Under the pieces are notes generated by a model. That model ran no database searches, was not told the origin of the DNA, and was given only the letters and a program-made list of their open reading frames with translations. The position numbers and the translations under genes are program-made. Shown here one piece after another: positions 1 to 8,890 of a DNA stretch of 64,000 nt (its first letter is position 1; each line of letters opens with the position of its first letter). This stretch comes from Stenotrophomonas nitritireducens (lineage in GTDB: Bacteria; Pseudomonadota; Gammaproteobacteria; Xanthomonadales; Xanthomonadaceae). Location of the stretch: assembly GCF_001700965.1 (NCBI RefSeq), contig NZ_CP016756.1, positions 2,143,501 through 2,207,500 on the forward strand. Direction: 5' to 3'.

Positions 1-296
1 CAGACCTGGCCTTCGGACCACAGCGAGGCCTCGCGCAATTCGCGCACCTTGGGGTGATCGACCGGCACCGCGTCCAGCATCGGCAGCTCATGCGGATCGA
101 ACAACCGGGTTTCGGCACCGAAGTGTTGCAGCAGGCGCTGCGCCTCCAGGGCCAGCTTGCGGCTATAGGACTGCGGACGGAGCGAGCCGTAAAGGATAAG
201 GATGCGCGGCCGGTGCGTGCTCGGGCTGATGACGTCCAGAGCGGAGTGGGCAGGTTGTTGCAGGGAGCCGGCGTGGATATTTGGGAGGTCGAGCAT
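1..296 (-). CDS. arsH: ArsH NADPH-dependent FMN reductase/organoarsenical oxidase (3' part cut by window edge)
   Basis: ArsH-family flavoprotein, which in characterised members oxidises trivalent organoarsenicals using NADPH and FMN. About 98 N-terminal residues are visible before the window ends. They read [10 protein letters not shown]..., then [20 protein letters not shown], which is the flavodoxin-like phosphate-binding loop typical of ArsH (ILYGSLR.RSYSR), then [20 protein letters not shown], also characteristic. The ATG at 294-296 is chosen because AGGGA lies about 8 bases upstream on the minus strand. It is divergent from arsR with only 38 bp between start codons, so both promoters and the ArsR operator must share that gap. 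Family assignment is strong; the C-terminal half cannot be seen. Confidence 0.9.
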   Translation of the reverse strand, partial: MLDLPNIHAGSLQQPAHSALDVISPSTHRPRILILYGSLRPQSYSRKLALEAQRLLQHFGAETRLFDPHELPMLDAVPVDHPKVRELREASLWSEGQV

Positions 297-299
297 GGG

Positions 300-340
300 T
301 TGTCCCTGGAAATCATTTCCATTATTCTAGATCTATGGAA
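300..340 (+). promoter_or_regulatory. Probable arsR promoter and ArsR operator overlapping the arsR start codon
   Basis: A -35-like TTGTCC (300-305) and a -10-like TATTCT (323-328) are separated by 17 bp. A perfect inverted repeat, TTCCAT (317-322) and ATGGAA (335-340) with a 12-bp spacer, spans the -10 and the arsR ATG (335). Transcription from this promoter would start at about the ATG itself, and no Shine-Dalgarno precedes that ATG. The location between arsH and arsR is where ArsR normally binds. Promoter and operator are inferred by motif only. Confidence 0.5.
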
Positions 341-649
341 CATAAGTCCGCAACGCAAGCACTTGCCGCTCTTGGTCATGGAACGCGGCTGTCGATCTAC
401 CGTCTGCTGGTCGAGGCAGGTCGCGGCGGCAAATTGGCAGGCGAGATCGCCCAGGCACTGACACTTCCCGGCGCCACCCTCTCCTTCCACCTGAAGGAGC
501 TGGCCGCCGCTGGCCTGGTCACTTCCGAGCAGCGCGGCCGCACCGTTTGTTATCGCGCCAATTTCGACGCGATGACCAGTCTGGTCGACTACCTGACCGA
601 GAACTGCTGCGCGGGCGATCAAACCTGCGGCACGCCGACGCGCTGCTGA
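335..649 (+). CDS. arsR: ArsR-family arsenite-responsive repressor
   Basis: Winged-helix metalloregulator of about 104 residues, the usual ArsR length. The helix-turn-helix region reads [20 protein letters not shown], followed by the wing [15 protein letters not shown]. Candidate arsenite-binding cysteines are the C-terminal pair in [10 protein letters not shown] and the Cys in the wing (VCYR); the N-terminal CVC motif of the E. coli type is absent, so this is a different ArsR binding-site class. An in-frame upstream start at 281 is possible, but the ATG at 335 fits the conserved N-terminus [19 protein letters not shown]. Its stop overlaps the acr3 start by one base (TGATG), implying translational coupling. 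It probably represses arsH and arsR-acr3 until As(III) binds. Confidence 0.92.
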   Translation: MEHKSATQALAALGHGTRLSIYRLLVEAGRGGKLAGEIAQALTLPGATLSFHLKELAAAGLVTSEQRGRTVCYRANFDAMTSLVDYLTENCCAGDQTCGTPTRC

Positions 650-1701
650 TGAAGGACAAGGCAGAGGCGCCTGCCGAGCGCCTGTCATTCATTGATCGCT
701 TCCTCACGGTCTGGATCTTCCTGGCAATGGCGGTCGGCGTGGGCCTGGGCTTCGCCTTTCCAGGGCTGCAGCAGCGGATAGACGGGCTGAGCATCGGCAC
801 CACCAATGTGCCAATCGCCATCGGCCTGATCCTGATGATGTTCCCGCCGCTCGCCAAGGTGGACTACGCGCAGCTGGGCGTGGTGTTCAAGGACAAGCGC
901 GTACTGGCGCTGTCGCTGATCCAGAACTGGCTGATAGGCCCGGCGTTGATGTTTGCCTTGGCGGTGATCTTTTTGCGCGACCAACCGGGGTATATGACCG
1001 GGCTCATTCTGATTGGTCTAGCCCGCTGCATCGCGATGGTGCTGGTCTGGAACCAGCTGGCAAAAGGTGACAACCAATACGTCGCCGGATTGGTCGCATT
1101 CAATTCACTGTTCCAGATCGCGTTGTTCAGCGTCTACGCCTGGTTCTTTCTCTCCTGGTTGCCGGCTGCGCTGGGGTTGGAGGGAGTCGTACTCAATCTT
1201 GGATTCTGGCCAGTTGCCGAGGCCGTCCTGATCTACTTGGGCATCCCGTTCGCTGCCGGGTATCTGGTGCGCCGGGCGTTGACCAGGTCGAAGGGGCTTC
1301 ATTGGTATGAGCAGACATTCCTGCCTGCCATCAGCCCGATAACCCTGGTCGCCCTGTTGTTTACGATCACGGTGATGTTCGCCATGAAGGGTGGCGATGT
1401 GGTCAAACTCCCGTGGGATGTTTTGCGGATCGCTGTTCCGCTGGCGATCTACTTCCTGGTCCAGTTCGCCGTCAGCTTCTTCATGGGAAAACTGATCGCC
1501 AAAGACTATCCACGCACTACTGCAATCGCTTTCACAGCTGCCGGCAACAACTTTGAGCTTGCGATCGCGGTGGCGGTAGCTGCGTTCGGCATCAGCTCGC
1601 CCGTCGCATTCGCCGCCGTCATTGGCCCTCTGATCGAAGTGCCGGTTCTGATCATCCTGGTGAACGTCGCGCTCCGGCTGAAGCAACGCTGTTTCGCGTA
1701 G
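649..1701 (+). CDS. acr3: Acr3-type arsenite efflux permease
   Basis: 350-residue polytopic inner-membrane protein of the BASS superfamily that extrudes arsenite using the proton motive force. About ten hydrophobic segments are visible. The family-defining ARCIAMV motif (Cys at about residue 126, essential in characterised Acr3 proteins) and the C-terminal [10 protein letters not shown] motif (Glu at about 330) are both present, as is [16 protein letters not shown]. The start at 649 is chosen because it overlaps the arsR stop and gives a normal N-terminus ([20 protein letters not shown]); an in-frame upstream extension to 547 would run through arsR. No arsC reductase gene is seen between arsR and acr3, so arsenate reduction must be encoded elsewhere or beyond the left edge. 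Confidence 0.95.
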   Translation: MKDKAEAPAERLSFIDRFLTVWIFLAMAVGVGLGFAFPGLQQRIDGLSIGTTNVPIAIGLILMMFPPLAKVDYAQLGVVFKDKRVLALSLIQNWLIGPALMFALAVIFLRDQPGYMTGLILIGLARCIAMVLVWNQLAKGDNQYVAGLVAFNSLFQIALFSVYAWFFLSWLPAALGLEGVVLNLGFWPVAEAVLIYLGIPFAAGYLVRRALTRSKGLHWYEQTFLPAISPITLVALLFTITVMFAMKGGDVVKLPWDVLRIAVPLAIYFLVQFAVSFFMGKLIAKDYPRTTAIAFTAAGNNFELAIAVAVAAFGISSPVAFAAVIGPLIEVPVLIILVNVALRLKQRCFA

Positions 1702-1735
1702 AAATTCCCCAAAGAGATGCGCGTAATTTGAGTGG

Positions 1736-1755
1736 CCGCTTTCGGCCAAAAGCGG
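1736..1755. repeat. Short hairpin repeat CCGCTTT-cggcca-AAAGCGG
   Basis: Perfect 7-bp inverted repeat with a 6-base loop. A near copy lies at 4357-4380. The two copies flank the FAD monooxygenase/LysR pair. I see nothing else in the 1702-1918 gap. Confidence 0.6.
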
Positions 1756-1918
1756 ACACTCTGTACCGATTCCCCGGTCCAAGACTCCATTGCCAAGAGC
1801 GACCTGGCCAGCTCCGCTCCGCAACAGGTCGCACTGTGGAAGCGATCATCAGGCTCCGATCATATGGAGGCTTCTTCCGCGCTCCCTTGCCATATGCCGA
1901 CCAGACCACGATTGCCCT

Positions 1919-3136
1919 TCATAGGCGATACAAACTGCCAGCGCCATTCGCTGGACTCCGATCGGTGCACGCTGCCATCGGCAATCCCTGCGACCACCCT
2001 GCCGCCATCGCATGCGCATCGCGCACCGGATCGGACGCCTTGGCGCGCTCATCGCGAATACGGCAGGCCTCTGGGTCGGTGGTGAAAAGCCCGCGCGCGA
2101 ACATTCGTCCCTGCTCTGCCAGCTTTGTGGTTTTTGGCCCGCGGACCGATGCGAAGCGCAGCAGTGCTTCGTCCAAACAACCGCCGGCCCCATCCAGGCA
2201 TCGCGCAAGATGCCACGCGTCTTCCAATGCCTGACAAGCGCCCTGTCCCGAGGTCGGCAGTGGCGCATGCGCCGCATCTCCGATCAACAGCACATTCGCC
2301 CGGCTCCATGTCTTCAGCGGCTCCAGATCGTGCACGGCAATCTGTTGTATGGAGTGCGACGGCGTGGCATCGATGAGGCGGGCGACAGGACCGGGCCACC
2401 CTGCAAACAGATCCATGACTTCTTTATGCAGATCCGTCGCGGGCTCCTTCCCAGGCAATGGCCGCGCCTGAGCGGCTGCCCAGTACACCAGATCTGTACG
2501 GATCGCGACGCAACCAAAACGATGGCCGGAACCCCAGTAGTCCTGGATGCCGATGTCGTTCACCAGTGCATCGTTCCCCTGTGCAACCCCGATCCAGTTC
2601 ACAAAGCCTTGGTAGATCGCGCGGTTGTCACCTGCGACGAAGCTGCGCGCCACCGAGTTCATGCGCCCATCGGCGCCAATAAGCAGATCTGGGCGGATCC
2701 GCTCCCCGTTTTCAAACCGCGCCACGGCCCTGCCACTGCCATCCAGGTCAACTGCTACCACGCGATGTCCGAACTCCACCGGGATACCCGCCCGTGCCAC
2801 ATGGTCCAGCAGCACCGCCTGCAGGTCCCGACGCAGGATCGTGTGGGTCGGGTATCCCATGATCTGGTCCAGCAGCGTGATATCCAGGCCTCCGAGCGAA
2901 TCACCCGCAGCGTCCCTGCGCTGCACTGACACTGGCCGCCCGCCCGCTGCCGCGACATCCTCCAACAACCCTAGTTCCTGCAGCACAAAGCCGGCGTTGG
3001 GCCAAAGTGTCACACCCGCTCCCATGGTCGCCGGCCCGGCCCTGCGTTCGTATACGCGGAGGGTGTGGCCCTGCCTGTGCAACGCGAGCGCAACGCTCAA
3101 GCCTGCGATTCCGCCACCCAGTATTCCGATGTCCAT
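1919..3136 (-). CDS. FAD-dependent aromatic-ring/urate hydroxylase-type monooxygenase
   Basis: 405-residue group A flavoprotein monooxygenase (UbiH/salicylate hydroxylase/HpxO superfamily). The N-terminal dinucleotide-binding motif GILGGGIAGLSVALALHRQG starts at residue 3 and ends with the acidic YER. The DG-type motif DLLIGADGRMNSVAR and the second FAD motif NVLLIGDAAHAPLPTSGQGA are intact, followed by ALEDAWHLARCL. Such enzymes use NAD(P)H and O2 to hydroxylate a small planar substrate; the substrate cannot be told from sequence. The ATG at 3134-3136 is chosen because it places the Rossmann motif at the N-terminus; an upstream in-frame extension to 3271 would cross the divergent promoter. 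Divergent from a LysR regulator that probably controls it. Confidence 0.85.
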   Translation of the reverse strand: MDIGILGGGIAGLSVALALHRQGHTLRVYERRAGPATMGAGVTLWPNAGFVLQELGLLEDVAAAGGRPVSVQRRDAAGDSLGGLDITLLDQIMGYPTHTILRRDLQAVLLDHVARAGIPVEFGHRVVAVDLDGSGRAVARFENGERIRPDLLIGADGRMNSVARSFVAGDNRAIYQGFVNWIGVAQGNDALVNDIGIQDYWGSGHRFGCVAIRTDLVYWAAAQARPLPGKEPATDLHKEVMDLFAGWPGPVARLIDATPSHSIQQIAVHDLEPLKTWSRANVLLIGDAAHAPLPTSGQGACQALEDAWHLARCLDGAGGCLDEALLRFASVRGPKTTKLAEQGRMFARGLFTTDPEACRIRDERAKASDPVRDAHAMAAGWSQGLPMAACTDRSPANGAGSLYRL

Positions 3137-3273
3137 TCCGATGCACTCTTGTTGAATTCGCCCGGACGCGCCACTGAAGGGCATCCGTCGGACGGGAGTG
3201 CATCCTAGACCCTGCCAAATTCCGGAACTAGCATGCGAAAGTGAGCGACTTTCATACCCAAATCGGGACAATC

Positions 3274-4191
3274 ATGCGCAGCGCCCTCGACCTGAACACC
3301 GTCCGCGTCTACGTGGCCGTAGTAGATGAGCAGAGCTTTTCCGGCGCGGCGCGCCTGCTGGCCGTGCCGTCCTCCAACGTCAGTCGCTACGTCGCCTCGC
3401 TGGAACGCAGGCTGGGAGTTCGCTTGCTGGAACGCAGCACCCGTCACTTGCGTATGACGGAAGCCGGCAGGCTGTTGTACGAACGCGCGAAACCGCTGCT
3501 GGACGCGCTGCTCTCCACCGAAGACGAACTCGGCGCAGTACAACGCGAGTTGAAGGGGCCTCTGCGAATGTGCATGCCAAACGAAGCACCAAGGCTGCTG
3601 GCTCCCATCCTCGCCGAATTCTGCAGCCTCCATCCCGGCATTGAACTGGAATGCGATACACGCCCAACCGGCCTGGAAGTGCTGCGGGAAGACATGGACC
3701 TCTCCATCGTCTTCCACCGCGGGCGCCAGGATGACAGTGCGTTCATCACGCGCGAACTCGCGACGTTGCCCAGCATCGTGGTCGCGGCGCCCGCGCTACT
3801 GGCCAAGACCGGGATGCCACGCCAAGTGCGCGAACTCAAGTCCTTGCCTTGTATTACCACCGTGAGTGCACTGAAGGGGCAACCCTGGCAGTTTCTCGAC
3901 ACGGCGGGCGACATCGTGAAGGTGCCTGTGCGCAGCCGCTATCGCGTCAACAGTGGGGAGCTTGCGGTAGCGGGCGCGCGTCAAGGCCTTGGCTTCGCAA
4001 TCGTAGCGGCCTACCCATGCCAGGAAGATCTTGCTGCGGGGCGGCTGCAGGAAGTACAGCTGGATCTGGACCCTGCGCCGCTGCAATTGCTTGGCGCCTA
4101 CAGTCACCGTCATTCGGTCACTGCCCGGGTTCGGGCGTTGCTGGAATTCATCCAGACGCGGCTGCAGTCAATCGAAGGCCTTTCGAGATGA
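3274..4191 (+). CDS. LysR-family transcriptional regulator
   Basis: 305-residue LTTR. The N-terminal helix-turn-helix is clear (SFSGAARLLAVPSSNVSRYV, then LERRLGVRLLERSTRHLRMTEAG), followed by a PBP2-like effector domain beginning near PLRMCMPNEAPRLLAPI. ATG 3274 is preferred, with a GGGA element upstream; a GTG at 3241 is an in-frame alternative. It is divergent from the FAD monooxygenase across about 137 bp, the usual LTTR-target arrangement, so it likely activates that gene in response to the substrate. Effector unknown. Confidence 0.88.
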   Translation: MRSALDLNTVRVYVAVVDEQSFSGAARLLAVPSSNVSRYVASLERRLGVRLLERSTRHLRMTEAGRLLYERAKPLLDALLSTEDELGAVQRELKGPLRMCMPNEAPRLLAPILAEFCSLHPGIELECDTRPTGLEVLREDMDLSIVFHRGRQDDSAFITRELATLPSIVVAAPALLAKTGMPRQVRELKSLPCITTVSALKGQPWQFLDTAGDIVKVPVRSRYRVNSGELAVAGARQGLGFAIVAAYPCQEDLAAGRLQEVQLDLDPAPLQLLGAYSHRHSVTARVRALLEFIQTRLQSIEGLSR

Positions 4192-4238
4192 ATGCCAAAC
4201 AGCGGCGTCCGGGCGAAGTTTCCGTAAATCGTTCTGCC

Positions 4239-4260
4239 TTTGAGCATAGGAGTGCTCAAA
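4239..4260. other. Perfect 8-bp hairpin downstream of the LysR gene
   Basis: TTTGAGCA (4239-4246) pairs with TGCTCAAA (4253-4260) across a 6-base loop. No T-run follows on the plus strand, so it is a weak terminator candidate; its symmetry would also suit a protein-binding site. Confidence 0.4.
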
Positions 4261-4356
4261 GGGCTCGATGCATGAAGCGTCAAAGTCAGACTTCAAGGAC
4301 GATCTTCTCTGCCGTACCCATCTGACAAATGGATTACGGACAGTCGTATGTCCGGT

Positions 4357-4380
4357 GTCTGCTTTCGGCCAGAAGCGGAC
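4357..4380. repeat. Second copy of the GCTTTCGGCC-AAGCGGAC hairpin repeat
   Basis: GTCTGCTT and AAGCGGAC form a stem (one T-G pair) around TCGGCCAG. It matches 1736-1755 closely and lies on the other side of the monooxygenase/LysR pair. Confidence 0.55.
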
Positions 4381-4446
4381 GTCAACCAGCGCCCCGACTC
4401 GTCCGAGTGAAGCCGCGCCGGAAATCGGCGTTGGCTTGACGAATTG

Positions 4447-5253
4447 TTAGTGCTCTGTAGCGTCGTCCTGCACTCTCGCTACTGTGCCACTCTCAATTTT
4501 CCAGAGTCCGGCAGGGGTAGAAACGTACATTGGCTTGGCTGCCCATAGCGCCCAGAACACGTGCGCCTCGGTCGGCACTGGGTCAAGCAAGTGCGTGACC
4601 ATCATCGCCGCAACACGTGGCCCTGATCCAAGTTGGATGCAGGTGCGTGTGAAGCCCCGTTGGCCGAGCACAGACTTTCCATCAGATGCTATGTCCAAGC
4701 GATAGGTGCCGCCCAACGGAACCACGCCTTGTTTGGTTGTACCTGGGAGGAGGTAAACACGCCAACCCCGCAGCGGCGTGTCATTCGCTGGCAGAACAAC
4801 CGTATTGTAAGTAGATGCGCAAGGCGAAAACCCAGAGGCTAGTGCTGCCGATCGAGCAGTGAACGCTGCTGCCTCGTACGCCGTTAGCTCCTCCGGGATA
4901 TCCAAAGCTAGTGGCGCTCCAACTATTAGGCCTCCAGTAGTAACAACTGCTCGGTACAGGGCCTTCGTGACCAGAGCGTCTTGTGACCCCACAAACGTGA
5001 CTGAGATATTTCCCTCTTTTTCTTCCGTGACCCAGCCTGCGACACGTCGATCTTTCCGAAATCCTCTGATTTTCAGTAAGGCATCAGTTGCTACCTCGGC
5101 TGCGCGATCGTGGACGAACAAAACTCCACCGATAGATTCAGCGGCGGAAATGCTTGCCCTTTCCTCAGTTGAGGTGAGTCCCTCGGGTTGATTGTCTTGC
5201 GCCTGAGCGGGGGCGACGATAAGTAGCAAAGTCAATAAACAGGTTCGATACAA
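4447..5253 (-). CDS. Hypothetical secreted protein
   Basis: 268-residue protein with a classical signal peptide (MYRTCLLTLLLIVAPAQAQ, cleavage after AQA) and no domain I recognise. The mature part has two cysteines that could pair (SPCAST and FTRTCIQ). The start is a TTG with GAGG about 7 bases upstream; the nearby ATG on the same strand is out of frame. Base composition is visibly less GC-rich than the neighbours and codon choice is atypical, which suggests recent acquisition. No obvious operon partner. Confidence 0.65.
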   Translation of the reverse strand: MYRTCLLTLLLIVAPAQAQDNQPEGLTSTEERASISAAESIGGVLFVHDRAAEVATDALLKIRGFRKDRRVAGWVTEEKEGNISVTFVGSQDALVTKALYRAVVTTGGLIVGAPLALDIPEELTAYEAAAFTARSAALASGFSPCASTYNTVVLPANDTPLRGWRVYLLPGTTKQGVVPLGGTYRLDIASDGKSVLGQRGFTRTCIQLGSGPRVAAMMVTHLLDPVPTEAHVFWALWAAKPMYVSTPAGLWKIESGTVARVQDDATEH

Positions 5254-5638
5254 GGGGAAACCTCATCAGAAAGCAAGCTACCTAATAGAAGGGCAGGTGG
5301 ATCCGGTTATGCGGCCTGTACGCAAAGCACCATATGGCGTGCTACCCACTTTGGTACAGCTCGATCCTGGGGCGGCGAGGTCCAGCGAACAAGCTATCAT
5401 GTGACCTGACTCAGCGGCGGTCTCGACCGTACCAATGCCCGCTATGGCTCGCAACCGGCTATTGAGACAGTCCGACGAGCCAGTAAATGAAGCGGGAAAC
5501 AATGGTCAAAGGACGGTACACAGGTAACAGAATGGTCATCCAACAAGTTCGACCCCGATCAATCTGAACTTAATCCCTGCAACCCGAATTCCGGAGCTCC
5601 GGAATCTGCTATGAGCTACATAGGTTTGACCCTGATTC
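5254..5638. other. Non-coding, AT-richer spacer
   Basis: 385 bp between two leftward genes. The only open frames are short, lack recognisable content and are not preceded by a convincing ribosome-binding site. Composition is less GC-rich than the chromosome around it. It should hold the promoter of the 4447-5253 gene, but no strong -35/-10 stands out. Confidence 0.4.
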
Positions 5639-6085
5639 TTACAACGTCTTCTCAAGCAGGATCCTGACGAATGGCTTCCAGTGGTCGCCATCCAATTGCG
5701 TCCACTCGCCCATCAACCGGGACCCATCATCGCTGAAGCGTCCAACGAATCGTTGGCTCCTTCCGTCACTCGTGTAGTTGCACCCGTCGATTCTGGATAC
5801 GAAATCATTCGTGTTGCCATCGTGATCGTAGCTTCGGCTGAAGAACTCGCCGGAAATGCTGTTGACCCCGATGATCTCGACCGACTGCACGCGCTGCGAC
5901 CCCATCATGGCATCCACCTCATGCATCAGGAAGTGGCCGTTCGGCAGCCATGAGTAGATATCGGTCGCTCGGGAGGTCTCCCCTTCGCTGCCGTCAGGCT
6001 CCAGTGCTGTGATGGTGGTCTGCCACGTGCCGTTCAGGACATCGAGGCGGTGGTGATGCTCGGAATGGAAGGCGCTCTGGATCAT
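5639..6085 (-). CDS. DUF1579-like small protein
   Basis: 148-residue soluble protein without a signal peptide. The pattern LNGTWQTTITALEPDGSEGE, then SWLPNGHFLMHEVDAMMG, then YDHDGNTNDF and a C-terminal GEWTQLDGDHWKPFVRILLE resembles DUF1579/lipocalin-like proteins that form a small beta-barrel and bind an unknown ligand. Start ATG 6083-6085 is chosen for the GGAG at good spacing just upstream; the longer in-frame version to 6148 lacks this. Function unknown. Confidence 0.7.
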   Translation of the reverse strand: MIQSAFHSEHHHRLDVLNGTWQTTITALEPDGSEGETSRATDIYSWLPNGHFLMHEVDAMMGSQRVQSVEIIGVNSISGEFFSRSYDHDGNTNDFVSRIDGCNYTSDGRSQRFVGRFSDDGSRLMGEWTQLDGDHWKPFVRILLEKTL

Positions 6086-6363
6086 GGAATTCTCCTGTGT
6101 GTGTCTACTCGACGAACCAGAGCGGTGAATCTCGACATGCCGATGCACTTTTCTTTGTCGGCCAGTCCGTGATCGCAGTGCGCATCTACTGCAAGCATGA
6201 AATTCCGCATCGATTGAGGGCGGTGCTCTTGGTCACTGGCAGATCGCTCACAGGTCCACCGCATCAACGACACCTTCATTCCATGCATTTTCTTTCGCCC
6301 AGTAGAGACACCTTCAACCGCTGACATGCCGCACCGCGAAACGGCGCCTGCGTGAACAGATTT

Positions 6364-6756
6364 TCAGTTGCCACGCCTCTCCTGCGAGCAGGCGTAACAC
6401 ATGTCCCGCACCGTCCTGCTGATTGACCAGGCTTCTTGGGATTTGTCATAGCTGAAACAGACGTTGGTGTCCGGAAAGCCTTTGTAGCTGAAATCGATCG
6501 TCTGGGTGATCAAGCCGTTAACTTTGAACGTCGCGCTATATGTCCCCGACGATTTGAGAACAACCATGGAGGCAAGCGTGCCCGGGCGCAGGACATCCAT
6601 TTCGTAGCCATTGCTGAAGGATATTGTGTGCATATCTCCCGCTCTGGCGGGCGTACCGCCATTTACGCAGGCCAGTGGTTCGTCCTCCAGGATCGGCCTT
6701 GATGCGTGCGCCCAAGGTGACAGCAGGATCAACATGATCAGTACGACTGTTCTCAT
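6364..6756 (-). CDS. Small secreted hypothetical protein
   Basis: 130-residue protein with an N-terminal signal peptide (MRTVVLIMLILLSPWAHAS, cleavage after AHA). The mature part has four cysteines (PLACVN, NVCFSY, DMCYAC), so disulfide bonding in the periplasm is likely. No recognised domain. Single gene with unrelated neighbours; the 6086-6363 gap upstream of the preceding gene holds no other supported feature. Confidence 0.55.
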   Translation of the reverse strand: MRTVVLIMLILLSPWAHASRPILEDEPLACVNGGTPARAGDMHTISFSNGYEMDVLRPGTLASMVVLKSSGTYSATFKVNGLITQTIDFSYKGFPDTNVCFSYDKSQEAWSISRTVRDMCYACSQERRGN

Positions 6757-6863
6757 GGTGCCAGACTCTGAAGTTGGGGTTGTTCGCGTAGCGGGTTGAA
6801 CTATTGGGCGCCGGACTGTGGCTTCCTGTTGCTGTTGTGGAGGTACTTCTTTCCTTAGAAGCT

Positions 6864-6912
6864 CCCCTCATCCGCCCCTTCGGGGCACCTTCTCCCGCTG
6901 GCGGGAGAGGGG
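6864..6912 (-). repeat. CCCTCATCCGCCCC-type REP element
   Basis: CCCCTCATCCGCCCCTTCGG then GGCACC then CTCCCGCTGGCGGGAG, giving two adjacent hairpins. Same family as 16708-16756, 26933-27350, 32907-32951 and 61016-61060. Written on the plus strand it is the reverse of most copies in the window. It lies just past the stop of the first M61 gene. Confidence 0.75.
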
Positions 6913-6937
6913 ACATTCATGCTCCACGTACGCGGCC

Positions 6938-8845
6938 TTACCTCCGCGCCGCCAGAATCCGAGTCAACAAATCCGCCGTCCCCTCAATCCGGCGCAGATG
7001 CGGATACCGCAATCCCTCGCGGTAATCGATGCGCACCGTGCGGAAACTATCCGCCTGCCGCACGATCAACTCGATCGGTGTGCTGTTCTGTTTGCCATCC
7101 TTCACTGCCTGCTTCAACCGGCCACCGCTGTAAGCCAGGCCATTCACCGCAACAATCGTCACGTCCTTGGCCAGGCCCGCCTTGAATGCCGGGCTGTCCC
7201 AGCCAACAGCCTGCAGCACGCCATCACTGCCCGCCTTCAAACCCAGCGAGTACTGCAGGTCCGTTGCGCCATCTGCCTCGCCGTCGGCAATCACCAGGTT
7301 CGGTTGCTCGTCGTAGTACAGCTCCCAACCGGCGGCAGCCAAACCATCCGGTGCCTTGCCATCGCGTGCATCCAGGCGGCTGCCGATGAAGGCGTCCCAA
7401 TCGCCGGGTTGCACGGCTTCCAGTCCCTGCATCACGTCGGCGCGCTCATATAGACGGATGTCGCCCTGCTTACCGCCTTGATGGAAGCGCTTGGCGAAAT
7501 CGTCCAGCGTTACCTTGCCTTTGGACAAACTACGCAGCCGCGCATCCACGCCCAGCCACAGCAAGGTGCTTTCGTTGTAGAACTCGAACGCTCGCTGCCA
7601 ATCGGCCCAGGCCTGCGGCTTGGAATTGAAATCAAGAATGCCCTGGTGCACGGTGTCCTGCAGGTCACGCCATTGGCGGCCGGGCTGGGTGGCGTAATTG
7701 GCCTGTAGCTGGGCCAGCATCGCCATGGCGTAGTCCGGCTTCCACAGGCCCGAACGTGCGGCCAGTACAACTGCCCAGTATTGGGTCTGGCCTTCGTACA
7801 TCCACAGGTCGTCGTTGAACATTGGCGCGTTGTAATGCGGCACCCAGGTTGGGCGCGGGCGCCAGGCCTTGCCTATCCACGCGTGGGCGTATTCGTGCGG
7901 CAGCAGGTCGTTGTCGGTATACGGGCGCTCACCGCGCAGGTAACCGTCGTGCATGCCGTTCTCGCTGCTCTGCGCATGTTCCAGGCCGATGCCGCTGAAT
8001 ACATCCGACACTGCCAACAAGAAGTTGTAGCGCGTATACGGTCGCGAACCGAACACCGCATCGGCCTCACGCACCAGCGCGCGATGTGCGTCCAGCACCT
8101 TGGCATCGGCTTGCAGGCCTTGCGGGTTCTCGCCGACCACGTCCAGCCACACCGGTTGCTTGGACGCTTCATCCAATGCGAAGCGCTTGAAGTACTGGCC
8201 CGCGAATACCGGTGAATCAATCAGGGTCATCAGCGACACCGGCTTGTACTGCTCCGTGCCACCGCTGTGCTGGGCGACGTCCAGGGCGGTGCCGCTCTGC
8301 CAGCCTTCCGGCAGACGCAGGCTGGGTTTGATCTGGATGCCACGCGCGTCGTAACCGGCCGGGTACAACAGCACGCGGTGCCATTGCAGGTCGAGCATGT
8401 TCGGCGTCATCGCCACGCGGCCCTGGTCGGACGCGGTCGGTGACAGGTACTGGAACTCGATATCGAGCATGCTCACGCCTTCCGGCACCTGCAGCTTGAA
8501 GGCGTACATATCGCCGGAATCACGCGTCCATTGCAGTGCCTGGCCGTTGCCACGGATGACCAGGCCGGCCATCTGGTTGATCGGGCCGGTAGGCGCGTGG
8601 TTGCCGGGGATCCACTGCGGATACCACAGGGTCAGCGCGCCGGCCGACACCGGAATGCGCTGGTGCACGCGCTGGATGCGGCGCTGCAGGTCACTGGCAT
8701 CCACCTCCAGCTCGATCATGCCCGGGTAACTGGCCTGCACCTGCATTGCCGCCGCGCGTGCATCCATGGGCTGCGCCTGCGCGCATGCCAACGGCGCTGC
8801 GGCACCCAGCATCATCGCCAACAACCAGTTACGTCCCCGCATCAC
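6938..8845 (-). CDS. M61-family metallopeptidase (glycyl aminopeptidase-like) with C-terminal PDZ domain
   Basis: 635-residue secreted protease. A signal peptide (MMRGRNWLLAMMLGAAAPLACAQA) is followed by the M61 N-terminal beta domain, then GIGLEHAQSSEN (about residues 284-295) and the zinc site HEYAHAW (about 314-320, HExxH). The PDZ domain near the C-terminus includes SLGLKAGSDGVLQAVGWDSP and AFKAGLAKDVTIVAVNGLAY. M61 enzymes remove N-terminal amino acids, with a preference for glycine in the Sphingomonas prototype; location should be periplasmic. Start may be the second Met (8842). A paralogue is encoded at 27417-29336; the two bracket the TldD/MoxR region on the same strand. Confidence 0.9.
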   Translation of the reverse strand: MMRGRNWLLAMMLGAAAPLACAQAQPMDARAAAMQVQASYPGMIELEVDASDLQRRIQRVHQRIPVSAGALTLWYPQWIPGNHAPTGPINQMAGLVIRGNGQALQWTRDSGDMYAFKLQVPEGVSMLDIEFQYLSPTASDQGRVAMTPNMLDLQWHRVLLYPAGYDARGIQIKPSLRLPEGWQSGTALDVAQHSGGTEQYKPVSLMTLIDSPVFAGQYFKRFALDEASKQPVWLDVVGENPQGLQADAKVLDAHRALVREADAVFGSRPYTRYNFLLAVSDVFSGIGLEHAQSSENGMHDGYLRGERPYTDNDLLPHEYAHAWIGKAWRPRPTWVPHYNAPMFNDDLWMYEGQTQYWAVVLAARSGLWKPDYAMAMLAQLQANYATQPGRQWRDLQDTVHQGILDFNSKPQAWADWQRAFEFYNESTLLWLGVDARLRSLSKGKVTLDDFAKRFHQGGKQGDIRLYERADVMQGLEAVQPGDWDAFIGSRLDARDGKAPDGLAAAGWELYYDEQPNLVIADGEADGATDLQYSLGLKAGSDGVLQAVGWDSPAFKAGLAKDVTIVAVNGLAYSGGRLKQAVKDGKQNSTPIELIVRQADSFRTVRIDYREGLRYPHLRRIEGTADLLTRILAARR

Positions 8846-8890
8846 GCACCGCCCTTTGCCTGAAGTGATTGCATCCTAGCCCGGTCAGCT

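Noticed and set aside
5278..5502. 74-codon minus-strand frame in the AT-rich spacer
   Set aside because: Short, no signal or domain, no convincing ribosome-binding site.
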